From an uncultured Pirellula sp. (GTDB lineage: Bacteria > Planctomycetota > Planctomycetia > Pirellulales > Pirellulaceae), in contig CAITIF010000664.1 in the NCBI GenBank assembly GCA_903892365.1, positions 1 through 6,855 on the forward strand: a DNA stretch of 6,855 bases, written 5' to 3'. Below, in pieces: positions 1 through 6,660 of this stretch. The first letter of the stretch is position 1; each line of letters begins with the position of its first letter. A model generated the notes under the pieces. It had not been told where the DNA came from and searched no databases. It saw nothing but the letters and a program-made list of their open reading frames with translations. A program made the translations under genes and the position numbers.

Positions 1-681
1 CTTCTGCGGGATCTTCTTGATAATCCAGCGTCCGAAAAGCAGACCTAAAATAACAACTGGAGCTAATGTGAGATTTAGGGACAATGTTCTTTGATCGATC
101 AGGCCAAGGTTCAGGCTGAACGGAACTTTGCTGATGTTCAAGATTAAGAAGAACCAGGCACTCGTGGCGACCAATTGCATTTTCGGCAAAGCAATGGCCA
201 ATAAGAACAAGGCTACAATTGGACCAGCCGCATTGGCCAACATGGTCGTGATGCCCGTGGTGATACCCATGAACCAAGCAAACCAAAGTGAATGCGGAAC
301 CTTCTCCATCAAATCGGGACGCCACATCCGAAACAACTGCCCGGACGTCAGCGCCAAAATGATGATCCCGATTAATGGCTTAAATGTCCGTTCATCTAGC
401 CAGGATAGCAGCCACCAGCCTATTACCACACCTATTAAAGCAGGTGGTAGCAGTTTGCGGACATAGTTCCATAGCACATCTTTGCCTACCAAATAAACTG
501 CGCAGATGTCGCCAATAATCAATAGGGGCAACAGAACTCCCGTCGACAACCTCGCCCCAAACACCCAAGCAAATACGATCACATGAACCATGCTGACGCC
601 CGATAGACCGCTCTTGGCTACGCCGATGCCAAACGCCCCTAACAGGAGATAGCACCAGCTTTCGAAGGATAGCTCGAACAT
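1..681 (-). CDS. TauE/SafE family membrane permease (C-terminus cut by window edge)
   Basis: An open frame of 227 codons runs from the ATG at 681-679 to the left edge with no stop, so the C-terminus is missing. The protein is very hydrophobic, with about seven candidate membrane segments (roughly residues 8-26, 30-62, 75-93, 100-117, 130-160, 164-185 and 200-222). The best family signature is the central GITTGITTMLANAAGPIVAL stretch, followed by a TSAWFFLILNISKVPF-like stretch. Both match the second half of TauE/SafE (DUF81) permeases, which are usually about 250-270 residues, so some 25-40 residues are probably missing. Family members export or import sulfite, sulfoacetate or other small anions; the substrate cannot be told here and no sulfur-metabolism gene is visible nearby. 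No strong Shine-Dalgarno precedes the ATG. The gene is divergent from the peroxiredoxin. The family call is firm; the substrate is unknown. Confidence 0.85.
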   Translation of the reverse strand, partial: MFELSFESWCYLLLGAFGIGVAKSGLSGVSMVHVIVFAWVFGARLSTGVLLPLLIIGDICAVYLVGKDVLWNYVRKLLPPALIGVVIGWWLLSWLDERTFKPLIGIIILALTSGQLFRMWRPDLMEKVPHSLWFAWFMGITTGITTMLANAAGPIVALFLLAIALPKMQLVATSAWFFLILNISKVPFSLNLGLIDQRTLSLNLTLAPVVILGLLFGRWIIKKIPQK

Positions 682-785
682 GGTTCAGGTATCTTTCGAA
701 AACGGAGGGACATCAGGGAAGGATATGTGCGTTGTGTGAAGTTTAGCAAACTGAGTGCAAACCGCGAGACGCACTGAGCCGATCT

Positions 786-814
786 GTGACAATCCCAGTA
801 AAGTACACTATAAT
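786..814 (+). promoter_or_regulatory. Sigma70-type promoter of the peroxiredoxin gene
   Basis: A perfect TATAAT (-10) lies at 809-814. GTGACA (five of six matches to TTGACA) lies at 786-791, with a 17-nt spacer. Transcription should start near 821, giving a 5' leader of about 53 nt before the ATG at 874. It is in the divergent intergenic region and points at the peroxiredoxin. It was recognised by eye; no start-site data exist here. Confidence 0.7.
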
Positions 815-820
815 GTTCAC

Positions 821-842
821 CGCACAAATAGCGTGTTGTGCG
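821..842 (+). repeat. Inverted repeat at the predicted transcription start of the peroxiredoxin
   Basis: CGCACAA (821-827) and TTGTGCG (836-842) are perfect inverted copies separated by 8 nt. The left arm begins at the predicted +1 position. A direct repeat, GCGTGT at 831-836 and 840-845, overlaps it. It could be an operator just downstream of the -10 box or a small hairpin in the 5' leader. The function is inference. Confidence 0.4.
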
Positions 843-860
843 TGTCATTATTTTCTCTCA

Positions 861-866
861 AAGGAG
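861..866 (+). promoter_or_regulatory. Ribosome binding site that decides the peroxiredoxin start
   Basis: AAGGAG sits 7 nt before the ATG at 874. The longer in-frame alternative, a GTG at 838, has no such site and would put charged residues in front of the signal peptide, so the ATG is preferred. Confidence 0.75.
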
Positions 867-873
867 ATTCTTT

Positions 874-1428
874 ATGAAGCTTGCCACATTTGTCATGTCA
901 GCGGTTCTGGCGTTAGGTTTTGTGTTCCAGTCATTGGTTGTCAGTTATGCAGCCGATGGTCTTAAGGTTGGAGCTGATTGCCCTGACTTTGAAATGGAAG
1001 GGACGGATGGAACAAAGTACAGTTTGAAGGATATGGTCGGAAAGAAGGCATTTATCATCGCTTGGTACCCACGTGCCTTCACGGGTGGCTGCACCAAAGA
1101 ATGCCAATCGATGAAGGAGCATGGTGAGGCCCTAAGGAAATTCAACGTTGCCTACTTCACTGCAAGTTGTGATCCTGTGAGCAAGAACCAGGACTTTGCA
1201 AAGTCACTAGGTTTGGATTATCCCATCTTGAGCGATCCAGATGGTAGTGTGGCTAAGAAGTTTGGTATTGCCAAAGTTGGGGCCAATCCGACTGCCAATC
1301 GAGTTACCTTTATCGTTGGCAAAGATGGAAAGATTTTGGCCATCGATGACGCTGTCAAAACCGCTTCTCATGGTCAAGATCTCGCCAAGAAATTAGAAGA
1401 GCTGGGCGTCGAAAAAGCCGAGAAGTAA
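874..1428 (+). CDS. Exported thiol peroxidase, PrxQ/Bcp-like peroxiredoxin
   Basis: The product is 184 residues. Residues 1-26 form a Sec signal peptide: Lys2, a hydrophobic core, and a Ser-Tyr-Ala/Ala cleavage site after residue 26. The mature enzyme is therefore expected in the periplasm or outside the cytoplasm. The redoxin domain spans about residues 30-178. The peroxidatic motif PxxxTxxC is seen as YPRAFTGGC, with Cys73 as the likely peroxidatic cysteine and Arg143 (ANRVTFIV) as the conserved active-site arginine. The enzyme should reduce H2O2 or organic hydroperoxides at the expense of a thiol partner. In classic PrxQ/Bcp the resolving Cys lies five residues after the first; here a Cys lies at +4 (Cys77), and further Cys occur at 36 and 99. 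The gene is alone in its orientation, with its own promoter and a hairpin downstream. The family is clear; the exact subclass and reductant are not. A more general 'redoxin domain protein' label would also be fair. Confidence 0.88.
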   Translation: MKLATFVMSAVLALGFVFQSLVVSYAADGLKVGADCPDFEMEGTDGTKYSLKDMVGKKAFIIAWYPRAFTGGCTKECQSMKEHGEALRKFNVAYFTASCDPVSKNQDFAKSLGLDYPILSDPDGSVAKKFGIAKVGANPTANRVTFIVGKDGKILAIDDAVKTASHGQDLAKKLEELGVEKAEK

Positions 1429-1450
1429 GCAGCGATTGATTTCAGTTCGA

Positions 1451-1479
1451 AGGCTTACATTCCTCGCGAGTGTAAGCCT
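1451..1479. terminator. Hairpin between convergent genes, possible bidirectional terminator
   Basis: AGGCTTACA (1451-1459) and TGTAAGCCT (1471-1479) form a perfect 9-bp stem with an 11-nt loop. It lies 22 nt after the peroxiredoxin stop and 32 nt from the stop of the convergent anti-sigma-like gene. No T-tract follows on either strand, so it is not a canonical intrinsic terminator. The location favours a terminator or mRNA 3'-end role. Confidence 0.5.
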
Positions 1480-1511
1480 GAGATATCCGGTTGTTTGAGC
1501 GACCGTCAAGT

Positions 1512-2924
1512 TTATGGGCGACCGCTTGCACCTTCAGGTTTGCGAAGAATGAACATTACCGTTGAAACCGGATTCATAGAAACCGGATCCTCGAGTGTCG
1601 ACTTTTGTTTGTTCTGACGATTTGCTAAAGGCACTGCAGCGCCACGTGGTTTAGCTCCAGCAAACTCATTGGCTTTTGCTTGGTCTTGCAAGCCATTTTG
1701 AACGGCTGTTGCGATACCAAACACTTCTTCTCCGTCATCTTCGAATGGTACAGATGCTTCCAAGCGAGTGACAACATCTTGGCAGGGACCGTCCATGCTG
1801 AGATCAAAGTACAGGCTGGGATACTCATCAATGCGTTCGAATATGTCTTTGATGGCATTGTCGATTCGAGCTGCACGAGCTTGAATGAACACCAACTCTA
1901 CGTCGCCACTATTCTTGTTCAAGATTGGGTCTGCTGGGTTGGAGTCCGTTCCAGATTTCGATACGAGATTGCTATTTTCTAAAGCTTGGTTCAACGATTC
2001 ATCAGCCACGATTGGCTGCTCGTAGCGAATGCCGTATTCATTTAGGATTCGTGAGAAAGATTGATTCTCCCACGCTTCTTTGGTCAGGGTCACATCGACA
2101 ACCATCAAGACGTTGAGCGTCTCTATGCTGCCCCCAGCGCTTGCCAAGTTGTTGAGCATTGCTTGGTTATCAGGCGTTGGACTTGGGACATCGACTACAT
2201 CGGGCTTGATTGGGACGTCTGGGGTTGGTGCATCGCTCGTCGCCACATTGGACATGTCAGGCTTGGATTCAGTAGTTGTCGCATCTGTTGCGGCAGAGTT
2301 GGAGGCACTGATATTCGATTCTAATGCCGGCTTAATCGCCGCATTACCAGCGTCTGCTATTTGAGTTTCATTAGGCAGTGTTGGCTGCTGTGGAATGTTC
2401 GTCTCTGGCTTGGTTTCTGAATCTGCGTTCGTAGGCCTGTTATCTTGTACCAATTGATCGGATTGGTTAGTTGATGCACTATCCTGAGCTTGCCACCAAA
2501 TCGTACCGGCGATCAAAACCGCTGCCGCTGCAGCCGCATAAGCCCATGTCCAACGCATCGACCTTTCAGGAGCCGTTGTAGGGATCGATGTGGCAGCTGA
2601 ACTCGCCAAAGCAATTGAGGGAACTTCTTCGACGGAACTGCTCTCTTCCCGATGACTCTCTGCCAATCGAATAGGATGATTGGCTGGTAAGCCAAGGCGG
2701 TCTGCCTCTTCTTTAGCGGCAGCCAAAACCCGGGCTGCAAAGTTATCAGGCAAACGATAGGTTTGGGATTGAAGCAGTGCCTTCCGAGCTTCACGCATGA
2801 TACGAAGCCGCCGAGCCGCTTCAGGATCGCTTTGGAGTTGAGACTCCAATTCTAGCGTTTCCTGCTGGCTTAGCTCCCCATCCAGGTAGCAGCTAATCAG
2901 CTCGTCTAGTTGCTCGTTGGTCAC
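1512..2924 (-). CDS. Anti-sigma factor-like single-pass membrane protein
   Basis: The product is 470 residues, starting at a GTG (2924-2922) with AAAAGGG at 2932-2938, 7 nt upstream. Residues 1-50 resemble the N-terminal helical domain of anti-sigma factors: LISCYLDGELS, then a helix ending SDPEAARRL. The HxxxCxxC zinc motif of ZAS proteins is absent; the only Cys in this part is Cys12. One membrane segment lies at about 125-144 (WTWAYAAAAAAVLIAGTIWW). A linker at about 145-265 rich in Ser, Thr, Asn, Asp, Pro and Ala follows. A folded C-terminal part starts near residue 270 (LNVLMVVDVTLTKEAW) and ends in VMFILRKPEG. Expected topology is N-terminus in the cytoplasm, where it would bind a sigma factor, with the large C-terminal part outside. 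No sigma gene lies beside it in the window. The N-terminal resemblance was judged by eye; a general membrane protein of unknown role remains possible. Confidence 0.65.
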   Translation of the reverse strand: MTNEQLDELISCYLDGELSQQETLELESQLQSDPEAARRLRIMREARKALLQSQTYRLPDNFAARVLAAAKEEADRLGLPANHPIRLAESHREESSSVEEVPSIALASSAATSIPTTAPERSMRWTWAYAAAAAAVLIAGTIWWQAQDSASTNQSDQLVQDNRPTNADSETKPETNIPQQPTLPNETQIADAGNAAIKPALESNISASNSAATDATTTESKPDMSNVATSDAPTPDVPIKPDVVDVPSPTPDNQAMLNNLASAGGSIETLNVLMVVDVTLTKEAWENQSFSRILNEYGIRYEQPIVADESLNQALENSNLVSKSGTDSNPADPILNKNSGDVELVFIQARAARIDNAIKDIFERIDEYPSLYFDLSMDGPCQDVVTRLEASVPFEDDGEEVFGIATAVQNGLQDQAKANEFAGAKPRGAAVPLANRQNKQKSTLEDPVSMNPVSTVMFILRKPEGASGRP

Positions 2925-2987
2925 GACAACACCCTTTTGGCCGCAATCATGCGGCTCTGCCCAAAATACGAAAAATGCCCTGCTTGG

Positions 2988-3063
2988 CCAACTGTCATAG
3001 ATATCCTATCCGACCAGCGGTCAGGAGTCTCGTCTTGGTCCCAATTATCGGGTGGACAGTTGG
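2988..3063. repeat. 9-bp inverted repeat in the gap upstream of the anti-sigma-like gene
   Basis: CCAACTGTC (2988-2996) and GACAGTTGG (3055-3063) are perfect inverted copies 58 nt apart. The loop holds a smaller GACC-AGC-GGTC hairpin (3012-3022). The repeat lies in the 271-bp region 2925-3195, which has no convincing gene on either strand and would be the leader or promoter region of the anti-sigma-like gene. Confidence 0.4.
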
Positions 3064-3136
3064 TTTGCTGCCATTCAGATGCATGACAACCTGGGAAAGT
3101 TCCGTGAGAATCCGATCCGGATTTCGAATTGGGACC
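3037..3136. repeat. 10-bp inverted repeat in the same gap, crossing the 9-bp one
   Basis: GGTCCCAATT (3037-3046) and AATTGGGACC (3127-3136) are perfect inverted copies with 80 nt between them. The left arm lies inside the loop of the 2988/3063 repeat and the right arm outside it, so the two pairings cross, as in a pseudoknot. A small hairpin AATCCG-ATC-CGGATT (3109-3123) sits next to the right arm. Function unknown; chance is possible. Confidence 0.4.
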
Positions 3137-3155
3137 GATTTTGAAGAAATCGTGT

Positions 3156-3178
3156 GGGGAATCTTGGGTACATTCCCC
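3156..3178 (-). terminator. Hairpin just downstream of ruvX, possible end of the manC-ruvX unit
   Basis: GGGGAAT (3156-3162) and ATTCCCC (3172-3178) form a 7-bp stem with a 9-nt loop, 17 nt past the ruvX stop codon. No convincing T-tract follows on the minus strand. An overlapping alternative stem, ATTCC/GGAAT (3172-3185), competes with it. The position supports a terminator role; the sequence supports it only weakly. Confidence 0.35.
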
Positions 3179-3195
3179 CCGGAATAAGTGTTTTG

Positions 3196-3741
3196 TTAGT
3201 TGTTTTGGCGGTCGTCTATTGCCAAAGGTGGTGTTTTTGGCTGCCGACTGGATTCCAGATAAGCTTCCAAAATGATGTGGGCCGCCAATTGGTCTAGTCG
3301 TTCTTTGCGTTTCTTTTGGGTTAGTTCCATCTGGTCCAGTAAGGCGGAGGCTTGAGCAGAGCTAAAGCGTTCATCGAAGAGTGTTACTGGAAGCTGAAAA
3401 GTGACCCTAAGCCACGCGGCAAATTCTCGTGCAGCGGCGGAGATTCGGCTTTCTTTTCCGTCGTTGTGCAGAGGCAGGCCGACGACAAAACCGACAAGCC
3501 GCTCTTTGTGGATCAGTTCGCGGAAATACTTTTCCTCTTTGCCCGGCTGACGGTTCCAAGTCTCGTAGGGACTGGTCCAAGTTTGGCTTGGATCACAAAC
3601 AGCTATTCCGACTCGAACAGTTCCTAGATCGATCGCTGCAAGCCGTCCCTCGCTCGGCAACTCGTCCGATTCGAACACTGCGTCGGTTGAGCTAGTGTTG
3701 TTTTGGGGCGATGAGTTTGGGCGAGGATTTTTGGACGTCAT
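3196..3741 (-). CDS. ruvX: RuvX/YqgF family RNase H-fold protein (16S rRNA processing; putative Holliday junction resolvase)
   Basis: The product is 181 residues from the ATG at 3741-3739; a GTG lies directly before it. The YqgF core runs from about residue 34 to 165. It shows AAIDLGTVRVGIAVCD (35-50, acidic Asp38), VVGLPLHNDGKES (86-98), FDERFSSAQA (122-131) and DQLAAHIILEAYLE (150-163, acidic Asp150). These are the conserved acidic motifs of the family. YqgF is known to help mature the 5' end of 16S rRNA in the cytoplasm; the Holliday-junction resolvase label is historical and less secure. Family members are usually about 140-150 residues. The extra length is a polar Ser/Asn/Pro-rich N-terminus of about 33 residues plus a short polar tail. 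No clear Shine-Dalgarno precedes the start, so the true start could be the GTG at 3678. Only 5 nt separate it from the manC stop, which suggests translational coupling and one transcript. Confidence 0.9.
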   Translation of the reverse strand: MTSKNPRPNSSPQNNTSSTDAVFESDELPSEGRLAAIDLGTVRVGIAVCDPSQTWTSPYETWNRQPGKEEKYFRELIHKERLVGFVVGLPLHNDGKESRISAAAREFAAWLRVTFQLPVTLFDERFSSAQASALLDQMELTQKKRKERLDQLAAHIILEAYLESSRQPKTPPLAIDDRQNN

Positions 3742-3746
3742 CACGA

Positions 3747-4814
3747 TTAGAGATAAGAGATCATTCCGGCTGCTTCAAGTCGCTTAACCACTTCGCGCAC
3801 CCGTTCTTCTTGATTCTTAGGAGCAACGAGTGTCGCATCTGGAGTATGGACCACAATAGTTTCATTCATTCCTATGGTCACGATCAGATGATCCCCTTCA
3901 CTGCGAATGATCATATCTTTCGAGTCGATGTTGAGGAACTTGCCTTGAGCTGTGTTGCCCTCGTTATCGCTTTGTCCCAGGCGTGCCAATGATTGCCAGC
4001 TTCCTACGTCATCCCATGCAAAAGGAGCTTGCATGACGAGCACATCGCTGTAACGTTCCATGACAGCGTAGTCGATCGACTTGCCTTGGATCTTCTGGAA
4101 TTCCTCAGCAAAGACGTGAGGAAACTGTGTCGTTCCGATCGACTCACCAATTTTTGCAATGTGCGAATACATCTCAGGTTCGAACGACTTCAGCGCATCC
4201 AAAATCGTTTGAGCCTTCCATACGAAGATACCGCTGTTCCAATAGAATTCGCCCGAAGCGACATATTCTTGGGCGGTTGCGAGGTTCGGTTTCTCACGGA
4301 AGCGACTTACTTCGTAAACGCCTTGTGTGACTTCGTTACCGCGTTGGATGTAGCCGAAGGATTCGGCTGGGTAGCTAGGACGAATTCCAAAGGTGATAAT
4401 TCGCGAAGGTTTTTCTTCAATCAGTTTTTGAGAAGCACGCAGGGCGTTTTGGAAATCGAATTTCGTTTCGATCACATGATCGGATGGCATAACGACCATG
4501 ATGCCTTCCGGATCTGCAGCCGTCACCAACGAGGCCGCAATACCAATGCAAGGGGCTGTGTCGCGTTTGCAGGGTTCCCCCACAATGTGCTCGGCAGGTA
4601 TATCAGGGAGTTGCAAGCGGATTTCGTCAACCAACTGGTGGTTTGTCAAGACGAGAACATGCTCGCTGGAAATAAGGCCACCCAGTCGATCGAATGTGGT
4701 TTGCAACATCGTGCGGTTGCCGACCATCGCCAGCAATTGCTTTGGTTTCAATTGACGACTTGCAGGCCAAAAGCGTGTACCAGAACCACCCGCCATGATT
4801 ACTGCGTGCAGCAT
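3747..4814 (-). CDS. manC: Mannose-1-phosphate guanylyltransferase (GDP-mannose pyrophosphorylase)
   Basis: The product is 355 residues. It makes GDP-mannose from GTP and mannose-1-phosphate in the cytoplasm, for mannose-containing polysaccharides and glycoconjugates. Motifs in order: AGGSGTRFWPASR (8-20) with PKQ at 24-26, the nucleotide-binding signature; KRDTAPCIG (83-91); PSDH (110-113), holding the probable metal-binding Asp112; ESFGYI (151-156); FREKP (172-176); FYWNSGIFVW (190-199); SIDYAVME (247-254); and FAWDDVGSW (265-273). The length fits the short monofunctional type with no C-terminal phosphomannose isomerase domain. The ATG at 4814 is chosen because GAGGG (4825-4829) lies 10 nt upstream and the signature then starts at residue 8, as is usual. 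An in-frame GTG at 4856 would add 14 residues and is less likely. ruvX follows 5 nt later. Repeats upstream (4884-4943) may be regulatory. Confidence 0.93.
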   Translation of the reverse strand: MLHAVIMAGGSGTRFWPASRQLKPKQLLAMVGNRTMLQTTFDRLGGLISSEHVLVLTNHQLVDEIRLQLPDIPAEHIVGEPCKRDTAPCIGIAASLVTAADPEGIMVVMPSDHVIETKFDFQNALRASQKLIEEKPSRIITFGIRPSYPAESFGYIQRGNEVTQGVYEVSRFREKPNLATAQEYVASGEFYWNSGIFVWKAQTILDALKSFEPEMYSHIAKIGESIGTTQFPHVFAEEFQKIQGKSIDYAVMERYSDVLVMQAPFAWDDVGSWQSLARLGQSDNEGNTAQGKFLNIDSKDMIIRSEGDHLIVTIGMNETIVVHTPDATLVAPKNQEERVREVVKRLEAAGMISYL

Positions 4815-4883
4815 CCCCAAGAAACCCTCACGAGAGTTAACCAGAAAACTATTCACAACAAACTCAAAGTCTGTTGTTCCGCC

Positions 4884-4943
4884 TGTGACATTTTGAGCTC
4901 AACAAAGTGGGAGTTCAAAATGCCGATGAGTTCAATGTGACAT
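4884..4943. repeat. Cluster of short direct repeats upstream of manC
   Basis: Three related octamers occur at regular spacing: GAGCTCAA (4895-4902), GAGTTCAA (4911-4918) and GAGTTCAA (4928-4935), with 16 and 17 nt between starts. A second direct repeat, TGTGACAT, flanks the set at 4884-4891 and 4936-4943. A weaker copy of the octamer, AAACTCAA, lies at 4860-4867. The cluster is 70-130 bp upstream of the manC ATG, where an operator would be expected. No known regulator is recognised. Confidence 0.45.
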
Positions 4944-5039
4944 CCTACATTAATCTACTCTATGGAATCATGGATTCCTCTATCTAGGTCGGCATAATTC
5001 GGTGCAAATCCTCGACGCATCATGAGTAAATCGAGAGTA

Positions 5040-6446
5040 TCAAGCGAAATACGTATCGCTGGAAATAAGGAGCGGTTTTTCGACACGTCGCTGTACTTCT
5101 GTTGCATCGAGTGCCCATGCGGGATGGATTTCTACCTTTACACCGGGCGCAATGGTGCATCCTGCAGACTTTAGCCATTCACTGTGCAACGTGATCAGCG
5201 CCGCTTGTGTTGCCGCAGGTGTGTCGGTGGGGGCGCCATTGGCATTTTTTACAGGAGCAAAGACTTCGCGTGCGTCTCCCTCTACGGCAATGGCCTGTTC
5301 TGCCAAGGGAAGCAGGTCAAAAATGAACCGTTCGAACTTGATGGCATTTGGCGTAACGGGTTGGATCGATTGGCCATCCGCAGCAACATGCGGCACCGGT
5401 TTTTTAGCTCGGTGAAATGGTAGAGCGTCGGCATGTTCACTGACTCGCCGCAGAAAGGCGACATCGAAGACATGGACAGCGATGTTGCCTGCCCATAACT
5501 TCAGCGTTCCATCTGGGTTGGTTTGTTCCGCAAATTGTGAGGGCAAATCGCTGTATTCAATAATCTGAACCTTACCATCGATGGAAACGACATTACCCAC
5601 TTTTTCAAGGGCAAATCGCTTTTGGACCACTTGGGTCGTCATCTCACTACGAGCCAAAATGTGATATCCCATCAGCTCTGCATCCGCTGCGGGAACTAAT
5701 GGATTATCAACCTGAGCATAAAAGAAGTAGTCGATCCCTTGGTGGGCGGCCTGTTTAAGTAAGCTGTGTCGATTGAGGGCTGCCAATAGTCCGCCATGAC
5801 CATCGGGGCTCAGGGCAATTTCTGACTTACCCGCTAACAAGATTTTACCGTTCGTCGCGTCAACTGCAGGCATCGAGCCTTGGCAAAAAATCGTCAATTC
5901 CTGAGGGCTCAAGCCGAGGTTGTTGTGCCGCAAAAAGAATTCTCGCGTTTCTTGGTCCGTGGCAGGGCTGGTCATGATCAGCATTGGGATTTTCACCCCA
6001 TATTTTTTCCCCACAGCTCGCAAGCGATCGACATGCATTTCGAATAATGTGCGTTCGCTCAAAGGGGCAATTGGGAAGAGGCCTTTGGGATGATCGAAGC
6101 CCAAACGTGTCCCCTGCCCTCCAGCAGCCAATATCATCGCTACGCGACCACTGCGCAAGGCTTCCTCACCCGCCTGACGAGCCGCGACCGGCGTGATTCG
6201 AGCTTGTGTATCATTCCAGCGAATCGCTGGTGGAGCCTGTGCTTTCGCAGCCAACTGGGCCCAATCCGGAGCATAATCAGAACCCGTCGTAAGGCGATGC
6301 ATCATTGCAAAATCAATATGCTGAAGCTGCTCCAGCAGTTGATGCTTTTCAGATGTGCTTAAAGAGTCCCAAAAAGTGAGTAGATGGAGTTGGTTGTACC
6401 GTCCTAATTCGTTGCGCAGTGCATCGGGTAATGTAGGCTCGGACAT
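5040..6446 (-). CDS. UDPGP type 1 / UAP1-like UDP-sugar pyrophosphorylase
   Basis: The product is 468 residues. It should join UTP with a sugar-1-phosphate (GlcNAc-1-P or glucose-1-P) to give a UDP-sugar and pyrophosphate in the cytoplasm. Motifs in order: LAAGGQGTRLGFDHPKGLF (106-124), the UTP-binding loop; SPDGHGGLLAAL (213-224); YAQVDNPL (243-250), with Asp247 a likely metal ligand; EYSDL (297-301); GNIAVHVF (320-327); PNAIKFERFIFD (366-377); and REVFAPVKNANG (393-404), which resembles eukaryotic UDP-GlcNAc pyrophosphorylase more than bacterial GalU or GlmU. The length agrees with that family (about 450-500). The ATG at 6446 is taken as start. An ATG at 6455 is nearly as good: GGAAAG lies directly before it, 9 nt before the 6446 start. 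A TTG at 6488 is possible but unlikely. Downstream on the same strand, after 225 bp, comes manC. The family is firm; GlcNAc versus glucose specificity is not resolved. Confidence 0.87.
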   Translation of the reverse strand: MSEPTLPDALRNELGRYNQLHLLTFWDSLSTSEKHQLLEQLQHIDFAMMHRLTTGSDYAPDWAQLAAKAQAPPAIRWNDTQARITPVAARQAGEEALRSGRVAMILAAGGQGTRLGFDHPKGLFPIAPLSERTLFEMHVDRLRAVGKKYGVKIPMLIMTSPATDQETREFFLRHNNLGLSPQELTIFCQGSMPAVDATNGKILLAGKSEIALSPDGHGGLLAALNRHSLLKQAAHQGIDYFFYAQVDNPLVPAADAELMGYHILARSEMTTQVVQKRFALEKVGNVVSIDGKVQIIEYSDLPSQFAEQTNPDGTLKLWAGNIAVHVFDVAFLRRVSEHADALPFHRAKKPVPHVAADGQSIQPVTPNAIKFERFIFDLLPLAEQAIAVEGDAREVFAPVKNANGAPTDTPAATQAALITLHSEWLKSAGCTIAPGVKVEIHPAWALDATEVQRRVEKPLLISSDTYFA

Positions 6447-6660
6447 AACAAACATCTTTCCAGCAATACGGGGCGAAATGAAGACCAAACAACCCGCTCC
6501 GTACTATCGCATTGAATGTTACGGTTATAGCGGCTGCATCAAAACGAGCAGTTTTCAACGCCAAAGCTTACCACGCAATTTTGGGGAAACTGGAAGGAGC
6601 TGGTGAAGCTTTTACGAATTCGCCGATTCGAGCGGCAAGATGTAACGATGGGGCAGAGAA

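Noticed and set aside
128..655. Open frames on both strands within the left-edge gene
   Set aside because: They are out-of-frame shadows of the permease, whose own frame is open to the edge and encodes clear family motifs.
2975..3187. A 70-codon plus-strand open frame in the gap upstream of the anti-sigma-like gene
   Set aside because: No ribosome binding site, no recognisable domain, and it overlaps the inverted repeats; it is most likely a chance frame.
2921..3240. An open minus-strand frame ending in TGA that overlaps the GTG start of the anti-sigma-like gene, which could have been the end of a sigma gene
   Set aside because: The translation has no sigma region 2 or 4 features, its only ATG codons (2998 and 2950) leave peptides of 25 residues or fewer, and the frame runs into ruvX out of phase.
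3993..4940. A 315-codon open frame on the plus strand opposite manC
   Set aside because: It is exactly antisense to a gene with many conserved motifs, has no family-like features, and has composition expected of a complementary shadow.
4964..4978. Small hairpin GGAATC-ATG-GATTCC after the UDP-sugar pyrophosphorylase as a terminator
   Set aside because: Only 6 bp with a 3-nt loop, 60 nt past the stop, and no T-tract; too weak to call.
6524..6529. TATAAC on the minus strand as the -10 box of the UDP-sugar pyrophosphorylase promoter
   Set aside because: The best -35 candidate (TTGAAA) is 23 nt away, and nothing suitable lies at 16-18 nt.
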